This document shows positions 6,990 to 13,276 of a stretch of DNA of 14,832 bases, piece after piece. Within the stretch, counting starts at the first letter, position 1. Every line of letters begins with the position of its first letter. The translations under genes were made by a program, and so were the position numbers. The notes under the pieces are model-generated. The model was not told where the DNA came from, made no database searches, and saw only the letters and a list, made by a program, of their open reading frames with translations. The stretch lies in contig DASTHS010000230.1 in the NCBI GenBank assembly GCA_035718085.1, forward strand, positions 1 through 14,832, in the 5' to 3' direction. Source of the DNA: DASTHS01 sp035718085 (GTDB taxonomy: Bacteria > Actinomycetota > Acidimicrobiia > Acidimicrobiales > Palsa-688).

Positions 6990-7496
6990 CTACCAGAGGT
7001 CGTCGTAGGGCCGACGCCGCTCGGGGGCGGCGTCGCGCTTCCAGACCATGGCCTTGCGGCGGAACTCGCAGACGACCTCGCCCCGCTGGTTCACGCCCTT
7101 GGTCTCGACGGTCACCACGCCGCGGTCGTCCTTCGATGCGGACGGGCGCACGTCGAGCACCCGGCTCTCGGCGTAGATGGTGTCGCCGTGGAAGGTCGGC
7201 CGTGGGTGCTTGAGCGATTCCACCTCCAGGTTGGCGATGGCGGACCCCGAGACGTCGGGGACGCTCATGCCGAGCACCACGCTGTAGACGAGGTTGCCGA
7301 CCACGACGTTGCGGCCGTGCACCGTCGAGTGCTCGGCGAACCACGCGTCGGTGTGCAGCGGGTGGTGGTTCATGGTGATCATGCAGAAGAGGTGGTCGTC
7401 GTACTCGGTGATCGTCTTCCCGGGCCAGTGCCGGTAGACGTCACCGACGACGAAGTCCTCGAGGTGGCGGCCAAAGGGGCGCTCGTGGGTGGTCAT
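6990..7496 (-). CDS. MaoC-family (hotdog) hydratase, candidate mesaconyl-CoA hydratase
   Basis: This 168-residue single-hotdog MaoC-like dehydratase probably hydrates an enoyl-CoA in the cytosol. Visible family features are EDFVVGDVYRH...KTITEYD near the N terminus, MNHHPLHTDAWFAE (42-55, the hydratase motif region), GNLVYSVVLG and HPRPTFHGDTIYAESRVL (97-114). The usual R-hydratase motif D-x-N-P-x-H reads N-H-H-P-L-H here, so Asn43 stands where the catalytic Asp normally is. From memory, MaoC proteins encoded beside ethylmalonyl-CoA pathway genes and the mycobacterial leucine/itaconate genes share this Asn. Because an Mcd-type dehydrogenase and a malyl-CoA lyase are close by, mesaconyl-CoA is the favoured substrate by inference. 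ATG 7496 is chosen because it is followed by MTTHERPFGRHLEDF and sits 9 nt after TACGCT. A longer upstream open frame is antisense to other genes. Confidence 0.82.
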   Translation of the reverse strand: MTTHERPFGRHLEDFVVGDVYRHWPGKTITEYDDHLFCMITMNHHPLHTDAWFAEHSTVHGRNVVVGNLVYSVVLGMSVPDVSGSAIANLEVESLKHPRPTFHGDTIYAESRVLDVRPSASKDDRGVVTVETKGVNQRGEVVCEFRRKAMVWKRDAAPERRRPYDDLW

Positions 7497-7523
7497 CGGG
7501 GCGGCAGCGTAGGGTGCCGCCCG
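7497..7523. promoter_or_regulatory. 27-bp bidirectional promoter with overlapping -10 hexamers
   Basis: The gap between the divergent MaoC (ATG 7496) and methyltransferase (GTG 7524) genes holds AGCGTAGGGT at 7506-7515. On the plus strand TAGGGT (7510-7515) ends 8 nt before the GTG. On the minus strand TACGCT (7506-7511) ends 9 nt before the ATG. The two hexamers share the self-complementary TA at 7510-7511. Neither gene has a Shine-Dalgarno. No -35 elements are evident; any would lie inside the opposite gene. Confidence 0.6.
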
Positions 7524-8177
7524 GTGTTCGAGCTCGGCCTCCGCAACGACGTCTACCGCCGGCCGCTGGCCACCGCCCTCGACCGGCTCGGCCTGCGGGA
7601 GGGGTGGCGCTGTGTCGACGTCGGGGCCGGAGGCGGCGACGTGTCGGTCGCGCTGGCGTCGATCGTCGGTGCCGACGGGCGGGTCTACGCGGTCGACATC
7701 GACCCGGTGCGCCGCGACGAGGTGGCCGCCGCCGCCGCCGGCACCGGCGCCTCGGTGGTGGCGCTCACCCAGGCCGCCGAGGAGCTGACCCTCCCCGAGC
7801 CCGTCGATCTGGCCTTCTGCCGCTTCGTGCTCATGCACGTGCACGACCCGGTGGTCGCCCTGGCGCGCATGGCTTCGGCCGTGCGCCCCGGCGGGTGGGT
7901 GGTCGCCCAGGAGCCCATCTCGTCGGCCGGCAGGGTCGACGGGGCTCCCCTGTCCTCGGAGGTCGGCCGCGACCCCGACGTCGGCGCCCGCCTGCCGGGC
8001 CTGGCCCGCGCCGCCGGCCTGGAGCTCGTCGACGCCTGGGCCGAGGCGCCGGCGTGGGCAGGTGCGGGCCCGGTCGCCGACTACCTCGAGGCGCTCACCG
8101 AGGTCGACCCGGGCGCGGCGTCGATCGTGCTGCCGCCGCTGGTCACCGTGGTGGCGCGGGTGACCGCCGGGAAGTAG
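7524..8177 (+). CDS. Class I SAM-dependent methyltransferase
   Basis: This 217-residue Rossmann-fold methyltransferase has motif I VDVGAGGGDVS (31-41), the acidic end of strand 2 in YAVDIDP (Asp60), an acidic or amide pair after TQAAEELTLPE, motif IV DLAFCRFVLMHV, and the post-motif PGGWVVAQEP. It is soluble and lacks an obvious substrate domain, so the methyl acceptor cannot be named; UbiE-like and small-molecule types are both possible. The GTG at 7524 is the first start in frame after the promoter hexamer TAGGGT and gives MFELGLRNDVYRRPL. The open frame further upstream is antisense to the MaoC gene and mutY. It is followed 42 bp later by mcd on the same strand, which has its own -10, so the two may be co-expressed or separate. 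Confidence 0.82.
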   Translation: MFELGLRNDVYRRPLATALDRLGLREGWRCVDVGAGGGDVSVALASIVGADGRVYAVDIDPVRRDEVAAAAAGTGASVVALTQAAEELTLPEPVDLAFCRFVLMHVHDPVVALARMASAVRPGGWVVAQEPISSAGRVDGAPLSSEVGRDPDVGARLPGLARAAGLELVDAWAEAPAWAGAGPVADYLEALTEVDPGAASIVLPPLVTVVARVTAGK

Positions 8178-8207
8178 TCGGCCGGGGCGCAACCGGCGGC
8201 CCTCCCC

Positions 8208-8213
8208 TACGCT
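8208..8213 (+). promoter_or_regulatory. -10 hexamer TACGCT, leaderless type, of mcd
   Basis: TACGCT ends 6 nt before ATG 8220, placing the expected transcription start at or next to the start codon. No Shine-Dalgarno precedes the ATG and no -35 is visible. A weak 5-bp GCCGG/CCGGC inverted repeat (8181-8197) lies between the methyltransferase stop and this hexamer. Confidence 0.55.
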
Positions 8214-8219
8214 CCACGC

Positions 8220-9827
8220 ATGCCCGAGGCCAGCCTCTCCGCCGCCGCTGCCGCCCTCGACGTCGCCGACGCCGCCGTCGCCGCGGCGGCGGCCCGCCTG
8301 GCCGCCGCCGGGCCGGCCGCCCTCGACGAGCAGCAGGTCGTCGCCTACGACCTGGCCCACGCGGCGTCGGCCCTGGCCACCGGGCGCGCCGCGCTGGCCT
8401 ACGGTGCGGCCGGCCCGGACGAGGCGGCGCTCGCCGTCGCGTTCTGCGCCGACGCCCTCGCCGACCTGGGCGCCCGGCTGGCCGGCCGCGAGGCGGCGTG
8501 GGGCCTCCCGGCCGGCGCCGTGGCCGCCGAACCCGCCGTGGTCGCCCTCCTGGCTGCCGGCCGCGACCCGGTGTGGCTGGCCTCGCTGGCCGACCTCGAC
8601 CCGCCCCGCCAGCTCGACCCCGACTTCGAGATGGTCGCCACCGCCTTCCGCCGCTTCGCCGTCGAGCGCATCGCCCCCGTGGCCGAGCACGTCCACCGCC
8701 GCAACGGGGACGTCCCCGAGGAGATCATCACCGGCCTGGCGGAGCTCGGCGCGTTCGGCCTGTCGATCCCCGAGGGCTACGGCGGGTTCGCGACCGGGGG
8801 CGAGCGCGACTACCTCGGCATGGTGGTCGCCACCGAGGAGCTCTCCCGGGCATCGCTCGGCGCCGGTGGCTCGCTCATCACCCGACCGGAGATCCTGGCC
8901 CGGGCGTTGGTGAAGGGCGGCACCGAGGAGCAGAAGCGGCGGTGGCTGCCGCGCCTGGCCGACGGGTCGCTCATGGCTGCGGTGGCCGTCACCGAGCCCG
9001 ACTTCGGCTCGGACGTCGCCGGCCTCACCGTGACCGCCACCCGGGCGCCCGACGGGGCGTGGGTGGTCAACGGCACCAAGACGTGGTCGACCTTCGCCGC
9101 CCGGGCCGACCTGCTGATGCTGCTGGCCCGCACCGACCCCGACCGGTCGAAGGCCCACCGCGGCCTGTCGCTGTTCGTGGTCGAGAAGGAGCGGGCCGAC
9201 GGGCACGGCTTCGTGCTCACCCAGCCCGACGGCGGGCGCCTCGAGGGCCGCCCGATCGACACGATCGGCTACCGCGGGATGCACAGCTACGAGCTGGCGT
9301 TCGCCGGCTGGCGGGTACCGGCCGAGAACCTCGTCGGCGGGGAGGCCGGCCTCGGCCGCGGGTTCTACCTGCAGATGGAGGGCTTCGAGAACGGCCGGCT
9401 GCAGACCGCGGCGCGAGCGGTCGGCGTGATGCAGGCGGCGTGGGAGGCGGCGCGCGCCTACGGGGCCGACCGGCGGGTGTTCGGCCGGCCGGTGGGCGAC
9501 TACCAGCTCACCCGCGTGAAGCTGGCCCGCATGGCCGCCGCCATCGTCGCCGCCCGGGCGTCGATGCTCGAGGTGGCCCGGCTGATGGCCAAGGGCGAAG
9601 GCGCCCTCGAGGCGTCGATGGTGAAGGCGTACGTGTGCCGGGCTGCCGAGTGGGTGACCCGCGAGGCCATGCAGGTGCACGGCGGGTTCGGCTACGCCGA
9701 GGAGTACCCGGTGAGCCGGCTGTTCGTCGACGCCCGTGTGCTGTCGATCTTCGAGGGCGCCGACGAGACGCTGGCGCTGAAGGTGATCGCCCGCCGGCTG
9801 GTCGCCGACGCCGCCGCCCGGGGATAG
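8220..9827 (+). CDS. mcd: Acyl-CoA dehydrogenase, (2S)-methylsuccinyl-CoA dehydrogenase type
   Basis: This 535-residue FAD-dependent dehydrogenase has an Ala-rich helical N-terminal extension of about 125 residues before the acyl-CoA dehydrogenase core, as in the unusually long methylsuccinyl-CoA dehydrogenases (about 550 residues; ordinary acyl-CoA dehydrogenases are about 380). The core shows TEELSRASLGAGGSLITRPEI, VTEPDFGSDVAG (257-268), GYRGMHSYELAF, GGEAGLGRGFYLQMEGFENG and HGGFGYAEEYPVSRLFVDAR. It ends in IFEGADETLALKVIARRL, with Glu512 at the medium-chain-type catalytic-base position; Glu387 and Glu390 lie near the alternative position, so the base is not decided here. Mcd oxidises (2S)-methylsuccinyl-CoA to mesaconyl-CoA in the ethylmalonyl-CoA pathway. 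The nearby MaoC and malyl-CoA lyase genes support that role. Another branched acyl-CoA substrate cannot be excluded. Confidence 0.85.
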   Translation: MPEASLSAAAAALDVADAAVAAAAARLAAAGPAALDEQQVVAYDLAHAASALATGRAALAYGAAGPDEAALAVAFCADALADLGARLAGREAAWGLPAGAVAAEPAVVALLAAGRDPVWLASLADLDPPRQLDPDFEMVATAFRRFAVERIAPVAEHVHRRNGDVPEEIITGLAELGAFGLSIPEGYGGFATGGERDYLGMVVATEELSRASLGAGGSLITRPEILARALVKGGTEEQKRRWLPRLADGSLMAAVAVTEPDFGSDVAGLTVTATRAPDGAWVVNGTKTWSTFAARADLLMLLARTDPDRSKAHRGLSLFVVEKERADGHGFVLTQPDGGRLEGRPIDTIGYRGMHSYELAFAGWRVPAENLVGGEAGLGRGFYLQMEGFENGRLQTAARAVGVMQAAWEAARAYGADRRVFGRPVGDYQLTRVKLARMAAAIVAARASMLEVARLMAKGEGALEASMVKAYVCRAAEWVTREAMQVHGGFGYAEEYPVSRLFVDARVLSIFEGADETLALKVIARRLVADAAARG

Positions 9828-9845
9828 CCGGCCGGGGCCGCCGGC
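9827..9845. terminator. GC hairpin between convergent mcd and whiB-like genes
   Basis: GCCGGC (9827-9832) and GCCGGC (9840-9845) can form a 6-bp stem with a 7-nt loop in the 22-bp gap between the convergent stops. The stem includes the last base of the mcd stop. There is no U tract. Termination in both directions is inferred from position only. Confidence 0.3.
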
Positions 9846-9849
9846 GGGG

Positions 9850-10167
9850 CTAGCCGGCGGAGGCGAGCGGGGCCGGCTGCGGCGCCCGGGCCGCCTCGCG
9901 CGTCGCCCGCCGCCAGCGGCGGCGCACGTCGCGGCGCTCGTCTTCGTCGAGGCCGCCCCAGATGCCGTACTCCTGGTTGGTCGTCACGGCGAAGATGAGG
10001 CACTCCTCCGCCACCGGGCAGGTGGCGCAGACCTCCTTGGCCACCGAGGCCTGGGCCTGGGCCGGACCCGAGGTGCCGATCGGGAAGAACAGCTCGGGGT
10101 CGGCGTTGCGGCATGCCGCTTCCGTGCGCCAACCGTCGGCGTCCCACGTGGCCCTGCTCCATCCCAT
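9850..10167 (-). CDS. WhiB-family 4Fe-4S transcriptional regulator
   Basis: This 105-residue Wbl protein is an actinobacteria-specific iron-sulfur regulator that works with the primary sigma factor. The four ligands are Cys19-X27-Cys47-X2-Cys50-X5-Cys56, followed by the turn motif GIWGGLDEDERR and a basic C-terminal stretch (RRRWRRATR) for DNA contact. N-terminal WRTEAACRNADPELFFP is typical of the family. I cannot assign it to a particular WhiB class. ATG 10167 is fixed by AGGAG (10174-10178) 6 nt upstream, one of the clearest Shine-Dalgarno sequences in the window, so this mRNA has a leader, unlike several neighbours. It lies between the convergent mcd and the upstream malyl-CoA lyase gene. 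Control of these redox and carbon genes is possible but not shown. Confidence 0.93.
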   Translation of the reverse strand: MGWSRATWDADGWRTEAACRNADPELFFPIGTSGPAQAQASVAKEVCATCPVAEECLIFAVTTNQEYGIWGGLDEDERRDVRRRWRRATREAARAPQPAPLASAG

Positions 10168-10197
10168 GGCCGGCTCCTGTCCGTGCGAGGTGATCTG

Positions 10198-10226
10198 ATC
10201 CTACGCTAAGTGACGCTGAGCCAAAC
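10198..10226 (-). promoter_or_regulatory. whiB-like gene promoter
   Basis: Read on the minus strand, TAGGAT (10198-10203) is a good -10, with a TTTGGC/GTTTGG -35 candidate within 10220-10226 at 16-17 bp spacing. Expected initiation near 10191 would give a leader of about 24 nt carrying AGGAG at 10174-10178. The local sequence is less GC-rich than its surroundings, which supports a promoter. Confidence 0.55.
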
Positions 10227-10243
10227 GACCGGTCAACCCCGGC

Positions 10244-10262
10244 GGGTGACGGCGTGTCACCC
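10244..10262 (-). terminator. Hairpin GGGTGAC-N5-GTCACCC after the malyl-CoA lyase gene
   Basis: A perfect 7-bp inverted repeat with a 5-nt loop starts 14 nt beyond the lyase stop and lies upstream of the whiB-like promoter. No U tract follows. It probably ends the lyase transcript. Its symmetry and its distance of 18 bp from the whiB -35 candidate also allow a regulator-binding site. Confidence 0.45.
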
Positions 10263-10276
10263 CCCGACGACGACCC

Positions 10277-11221
10277 CTACCCCACGGCCGACGAACGCAC
10301 CATGCCCGCCCGCTGGCCGCGGGCGACGAGGGTCACGGCCACCTTGCGCGACGCTTCGTCGATCATCTCGTCGCCCAACATGACAGCCCCCACCCGGTCG
10401 CCCTCGGTCGCCGTGGCGTAGGCGTCGAGCACCTCCAGCGCCCGGTCGAACTGCGCCTGGGTCGGCGAGAACACCTCGTTCAAGATGGCCACCTGGTCGG
10501 GGTGCAGGCTCCACTTGCCGTCGTAGCCGAGCACCTGGGTCCGGGTGCAGTAGTCGCGGAACCCCTCGGGGTCGCGCACCTTGACGTAGGGCCCGTCGAT
10601 CACCTGGAGGCCGGCCATGCGCCCAGCCATGAGGATCTTCATGAACACGTAGTGGAAGTAGTCACCGGGGTAGTCGGGGATCTGCAGCCCTCCGGCGAGC
10701 GACGGCATGCCCATCGAGGCGGAGAAGTCGACCGGGCCGAGGATCAGGGTCTCGAGGCGCGGTGACGCGACGGCGATCTCGTTGACGTTGATCAGCCCCT
10801 GCGCCGTCTCGATCTGCGCCTCGATGCCGATGTGCCCGGCCGGGAGGCCGCAGTTCAGTTCGACCTGGGTCAACAGCAGGTCGAGGGCGACGACCTGCGC
10901 GGCCGACTGCACCTTCGGGAGCATCACCTCGTCGAGGCGCTCCCCGGCCCCGCCCACCACCTCGATCACGTCGCCGTAGGTCCAGCGCGTGTCCCAGGCG
11001 TTCACCCGCACGCAGACCACGGCGTCGCCCCAGTCGTGGTCGCGCACGGCGGCGACGACCTTGGCCCGGGCGGCCTCCTTCTCGAGGGGCGCGACCGCGT
11101 CCTCCAGGTCGAGGAAGTACATGTCTGCGCCCAGGCCCGGCGCCTTGGCGAGGAACCGTTCGTTCGACCCGGGCACGGCGTGGCAGGAACGGCGGGGCAG
11201 GCTGCGGGTTCGGGCCGACAT
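10277..11221 (-). CDS. mcl: CitE-family lyase, L-malyl-CoA/beta-methylmalyl-CoA lyase type
   Basis: This 314-residue HpcH/HpaI-CitE family enzyme probably cleaves beta-methylmalyl-CoA to glyoxylate and propionyl-CoA and interconverts malyl-CoA with acetyl-CoA plus glyoxylate. Visible motifs are the N-terminal CHAVPGSNERFLAKA, LDLEDAV (37-43), VRVN with Arg72, IGIEAQIETAQG with the Mg ligand Glu138, LGPVDFSASMGM with Asp165, and GKWSLHPDQV (235-244). GKW...HP and the length fit the Mcl1 group of Rhodobacter and its streptomycete relatives better than citrate lyase beta (about 290 residues). The related mycobacterial citramalyl-CoA/HMG-CoA lyase is the main alternative. ATG 11221 lies 7 nt after a TACGAT hexamer and lacks a Shine-Dalgarno. 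It follows the DUF885-like gene by 21 bp. Confidence 0.85.
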   Translation of the reverse strand: MSARTRSLPRRSCHAVPGSNERFLAKAPGLGADMYFLDLEDAVAPLEKEAARAKVVAAVRDHDWGDAVVCVRVNAWDTRWTYGDVIEVVGGAGERLDEVMLPKVQSAAQVVALDLLLTQVELNCGLPAGHIGIEAQIETAQGLINVNEIAVASPRLETLILGPVDFSASMGMPSLAGGLQIPDYPGDYFHYVFMKILMAGRMAGLQVIDGPYVKVRDPEGFRDYCTRTQVLGYDGKWSLHPDQVAILNEVFSPTQAQFDRALEVLDAYATATEGDRVGAVMLGDEMIDEASRKVAVTLVARGQRAGMVRSSAVG

Positions 11222-11228
11222 GCGCGGG

Positions 11229-11234
11229 ATCGTA
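11229..11234 (-). promoter_or_regulatory. -10 hexamer TACGAT, leaderless type, of the lyase gene
   Basis: On the minus strand TACGAT ends 7 nt before ATG 11221 and sits wholly within the 21-bp gap after the DUF885-like stop. The lyase can therefore be transcribed on its own in addition to any readthrough from the fumC run. No -35 is evident. Confidence 0.5.
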
Positions 11235-11242
11235 CGCGCCCG

Positions 11243-12439
11243 TCAGGCCGCGCCCGACTCCAGGTCGGCCGGCACCAGCTGCTCGTCGAGCAGCCGGCGG
11301 AAGCGACCCGGGTCACCGGCGGCGAAGCTCCGGCAGCGGGCGACGCCCTCGATGTAGCAGAACACGTAGGCCCGCCAGGTGGGGTCGGTGAGGAACTCCA
11401 CCGCCTTCGCCGCCCGCTCCGGCGTGGTCAACGACCACCGCTGCACGTAGCGGGTGACCTCGTCGGGGTCGACGCCCCGCTCGTGCAGGGCGATGGCGGC
11501 GTTGCCGCGCACGGCCCCGAGCACCTCCCCCGCCTCGGCCACCTCGCCGGCCAGGTCGGCGTCGTAGGGGATGCCGAGGGGGTGGAGGTGCCCGGCGAGC
11601 CACTGTTGGGGGTGGCGGCCGACGACGATCTCGAGGCCGAGGTCGGCGAGGCCCTCGGCCAGCAGGCACTGGGGGGTCCCGACCAGGAAGATCGTCTCCT
11701 CCAGCTGGGAGCGGGCCCGCACCAGGCCGACCTCCTTGCGGCTGTGTTCGGTGTGGTGGCCCGGATAGGCCTCGTGGGCGACGAGGTGGCCGAGGCCGGT
11801 GGCGAGCACGGGCAGGTCGGTGTTGATGGCCACCCGGCTGCGCAGGCCGCCGAGGTAGTAGTTGAATCCCGACCACGGCTTGTGGTCGACGAGCTCGAAG
11901 TCGACGCGCTCGCCGTCGGGCAGCCCGAAGAGCCGGCCGGTGCGCTCGCGCAGGTCGTCGGCGATCGAGGCGACGGCTGCGCCCAGTCGGTCGGGGGGCA
12001 CCCGCTGGGCCTCACGCCAGGAGACGAGCCGCTCACCGACCGGCCCGCTGCCCGGCAGCACGTCGTCGAGGCGGCGGTGGGCGGCGGCCAGCTCGTCGTC
12101 GCTGACCTCGCGTGGACGCACGCCGTAGGCCGCCTCCACCTCGTCGAGGTAGCCGAGGCGCTCCCCTGCGAGCACGGCGGCCGTGGTCGCCAGGCCCCGC
12201 GCCTGCGCCTCGAGCCAGGCTCGCCGACGGTCGCCGAGGGAGCGGTCGGCTGCCAGGTCGGCCAGCAGCTCGCGGGCACGGGCGGCCAGCACGGCTGGCG
12301 GCTCTGGCTGCCCCCGGGCGGCGCGTGCGGCCAGGTCGGGTGGCCCGTAGTAGGCATCGACGAGGCCGTCGACGTGACGGCCGAGGGCGAGGCCGAGCAG
12401 TGCGTAGCGCTCGACGAGGGTGTCGGCGTCGTCAGGCAT
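11243..12439 (-). CDS. DUF885-like putative zinc metallopeptidase, 398 aa
   Basis: This 398-residue soluble protein has HEAYPGHH (222-229), matching the HExxPGHH zinc motif of DUF885 proteins, and LLAEGLADLG with Glu262 where a third metal ligand is expected. Both are followed by mostly helical sequence, as in that family. Around the motif lie the stretches FELVDHKPWSGFNYYLGGLRS and SRVAINTDLP. Full DUF885 proteins are commonly 550-600 residues, so this is a shorter relative, and I see no signal peptide. Peptidase activity is an inference from the motif; no substrate can be named. The ATG at 12439 is fixed by AGGAG 6 nt upstream (12446-12450). It is 18 bp downstream of the eIF-2B-like gene and 21 bp upstream of the lyase gene, within a same-strand run headed by fumC. 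Confidence 0.75.
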   Translation of the reverse strand: MPDDADTLVERYALLGLALGRHVDGLVDAYYGPPDLAARAARGQPEPPAVLAARARELLADLAADRSLGDRRRAWLEAQARGLATTAAVLAGERLGYLDEVEAAYGVRPREVSDDELAAAHRRLDDVLPGSGPVGERLVSWREAQRVPPDRLGAAVASIADDLRERTGRLFGLPDGERVDFELVDHKPWSGFNYYLGGLRSRVAINTDLPVLATGLGHLVAHEAYPGHHTEHSRKEVGLVRARSQLEETIFLVGTPQCLLAEGLADLGLEIVVGRHPQQWLAGHLHPLGIPYDADLAGEVAEAGEVLGAVRGNAAIALHERGVDPDEVTRYVQRWSLTTPERAAKAVEFLTDPTWRAYVFCYIEGVARCRSFAAGDPGRFRRLLDEQLVPADLESGAA

Positions 12440-12457
12440 TCCGGGCTCCTGGTGAGG

Positions 12458-13264
12458 TCAGCGGGGGTCGTGCAGGAGCTCGGCGACCGGGGGCGCGTCG
12501 GAGGAGCGCAGGGCGGGGCCGACCTCGGCGAGGCCACCGGGACCGACGACGGCGCTGAGCACGCGCGCCGGCACGAGCTCGACGTCGCGCTCCCATGGCT
12601 CGTCGCCACCGGCGTCGATGCGGGAGCAGAGCACGTCCCACAGCCGTTCCGGCAGCACCGTGCCGACCGGCGTCACCGCCCACACGGGGACGCCGGCGGC
12701 GGTGGCGACCGCGGCGGCGGCGTGCGAGCCGGTGGCGGCCAGCAGCCCGCCGGGGCCGGCGGCACGCGCCTCGACGATCACCAGCCCCGACACCGCCGCG
12801 GCGGCGCCGATGCCGGCGTCGGGCACCACGGCTGCGTCGGTGCCCGCCTCACCCAGGCGGCGGGCGAGCACGGCGCCCTCGCCGCCGGCGTCGGCGACGA
12901 GGACCTCGACGTCGCCGCGCCGGCGGAGGGCGGCGGCGGTGGCGTCGGGCCAGCCGACGATGCACACGGTGGTGTCGTCGGGGAGCTCGGCGGCCAACCG
13001 GCTCGTGGTCTCGTCGCCCTCGAGGGCGGCGACGGCCTCACGGGCGGCCCGGGCCGGGCGGTCGGAGGCCAGCATGCGCGCCGAGAGCCACCAGACCTGC
13101 CCGGAGGTGACGTGGTGGCCGAGCAGGCGCCGACACGCCGGGACCAGGCCCGCCGGGTCGTCGGTCGCCACCTCGGCCAGGGCCCCGGCCGCCTCGCGGG
13201 CGACCAGGGCCGGGTCGGCGCCCGCGGCCCTGGCGACGTAGCGGAGCCGTTCGATGGGGTGCAC
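12458..13264 (-). CDS. eIF-2B/MtnA-like fold hypothetical protein, 268 aa
   Basis: I cannot name a function. The C-terminal half follows the pattern of the eIF-2B alpha/MtnA (ribose-1-phosphate isomerase-like) fold. TVCIVGWPDATAAALR and VEVLVADAGGEGAVLARRL look like its first two Rossmann-type units. VVPDAGIGAAAAVSGLVIVEARAAGPGGLLAATGS corresponds to the segment where relatives have a D-A-I...NKxGT sequence. GVPVWAVTPVGTVLP matches the GVPfyV strand. The N-terminal 90 residues are helical. The MtnA active-site residues (GAD and NKIGT) are not conserved, reading EAR and LAATGS here, so isomerase activity is doubtful. The GTG start is 12 bp after the fumC stop, with no clear Shine-Dalgarno. Translational coupling to fumC is likely. 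Confidence 0.65.
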   Translation of the reverse strand: MHPIERLRYVARAAGADPALVAREAAGALAEVATDDPAGLVPACRRLLGHHVTSGQVWWLSARMLASDRPARAAREAVAALEGDETTSRLAAELPDDTTVCIVGWPDATAAALRRRGDVEVLVADAGGEGAVLARRLGEAGTDAAVVPDAGIGAAAAVSGLVIVEARAAGPGGLLAATGSHAAAAVATAAGVPVWAVTPVGTVLPERLWDVLCSRIDAGGDEPWERDVELVPARVLSAVVGPGGLAEVGPALRSSDAPPVAELLHDPR

Positions 13265-13276
13265 GCGCTCAGGCCG

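Noticed and set aside
7497..9680. Upstream extension of the MaoC frame to a protein of nearly 900 residues
   Set aside because: The extension is antisense to the methyltransferase and mcd, and the MaoC homology begins only at the ATG at 7496, next to a promoter hexamer.
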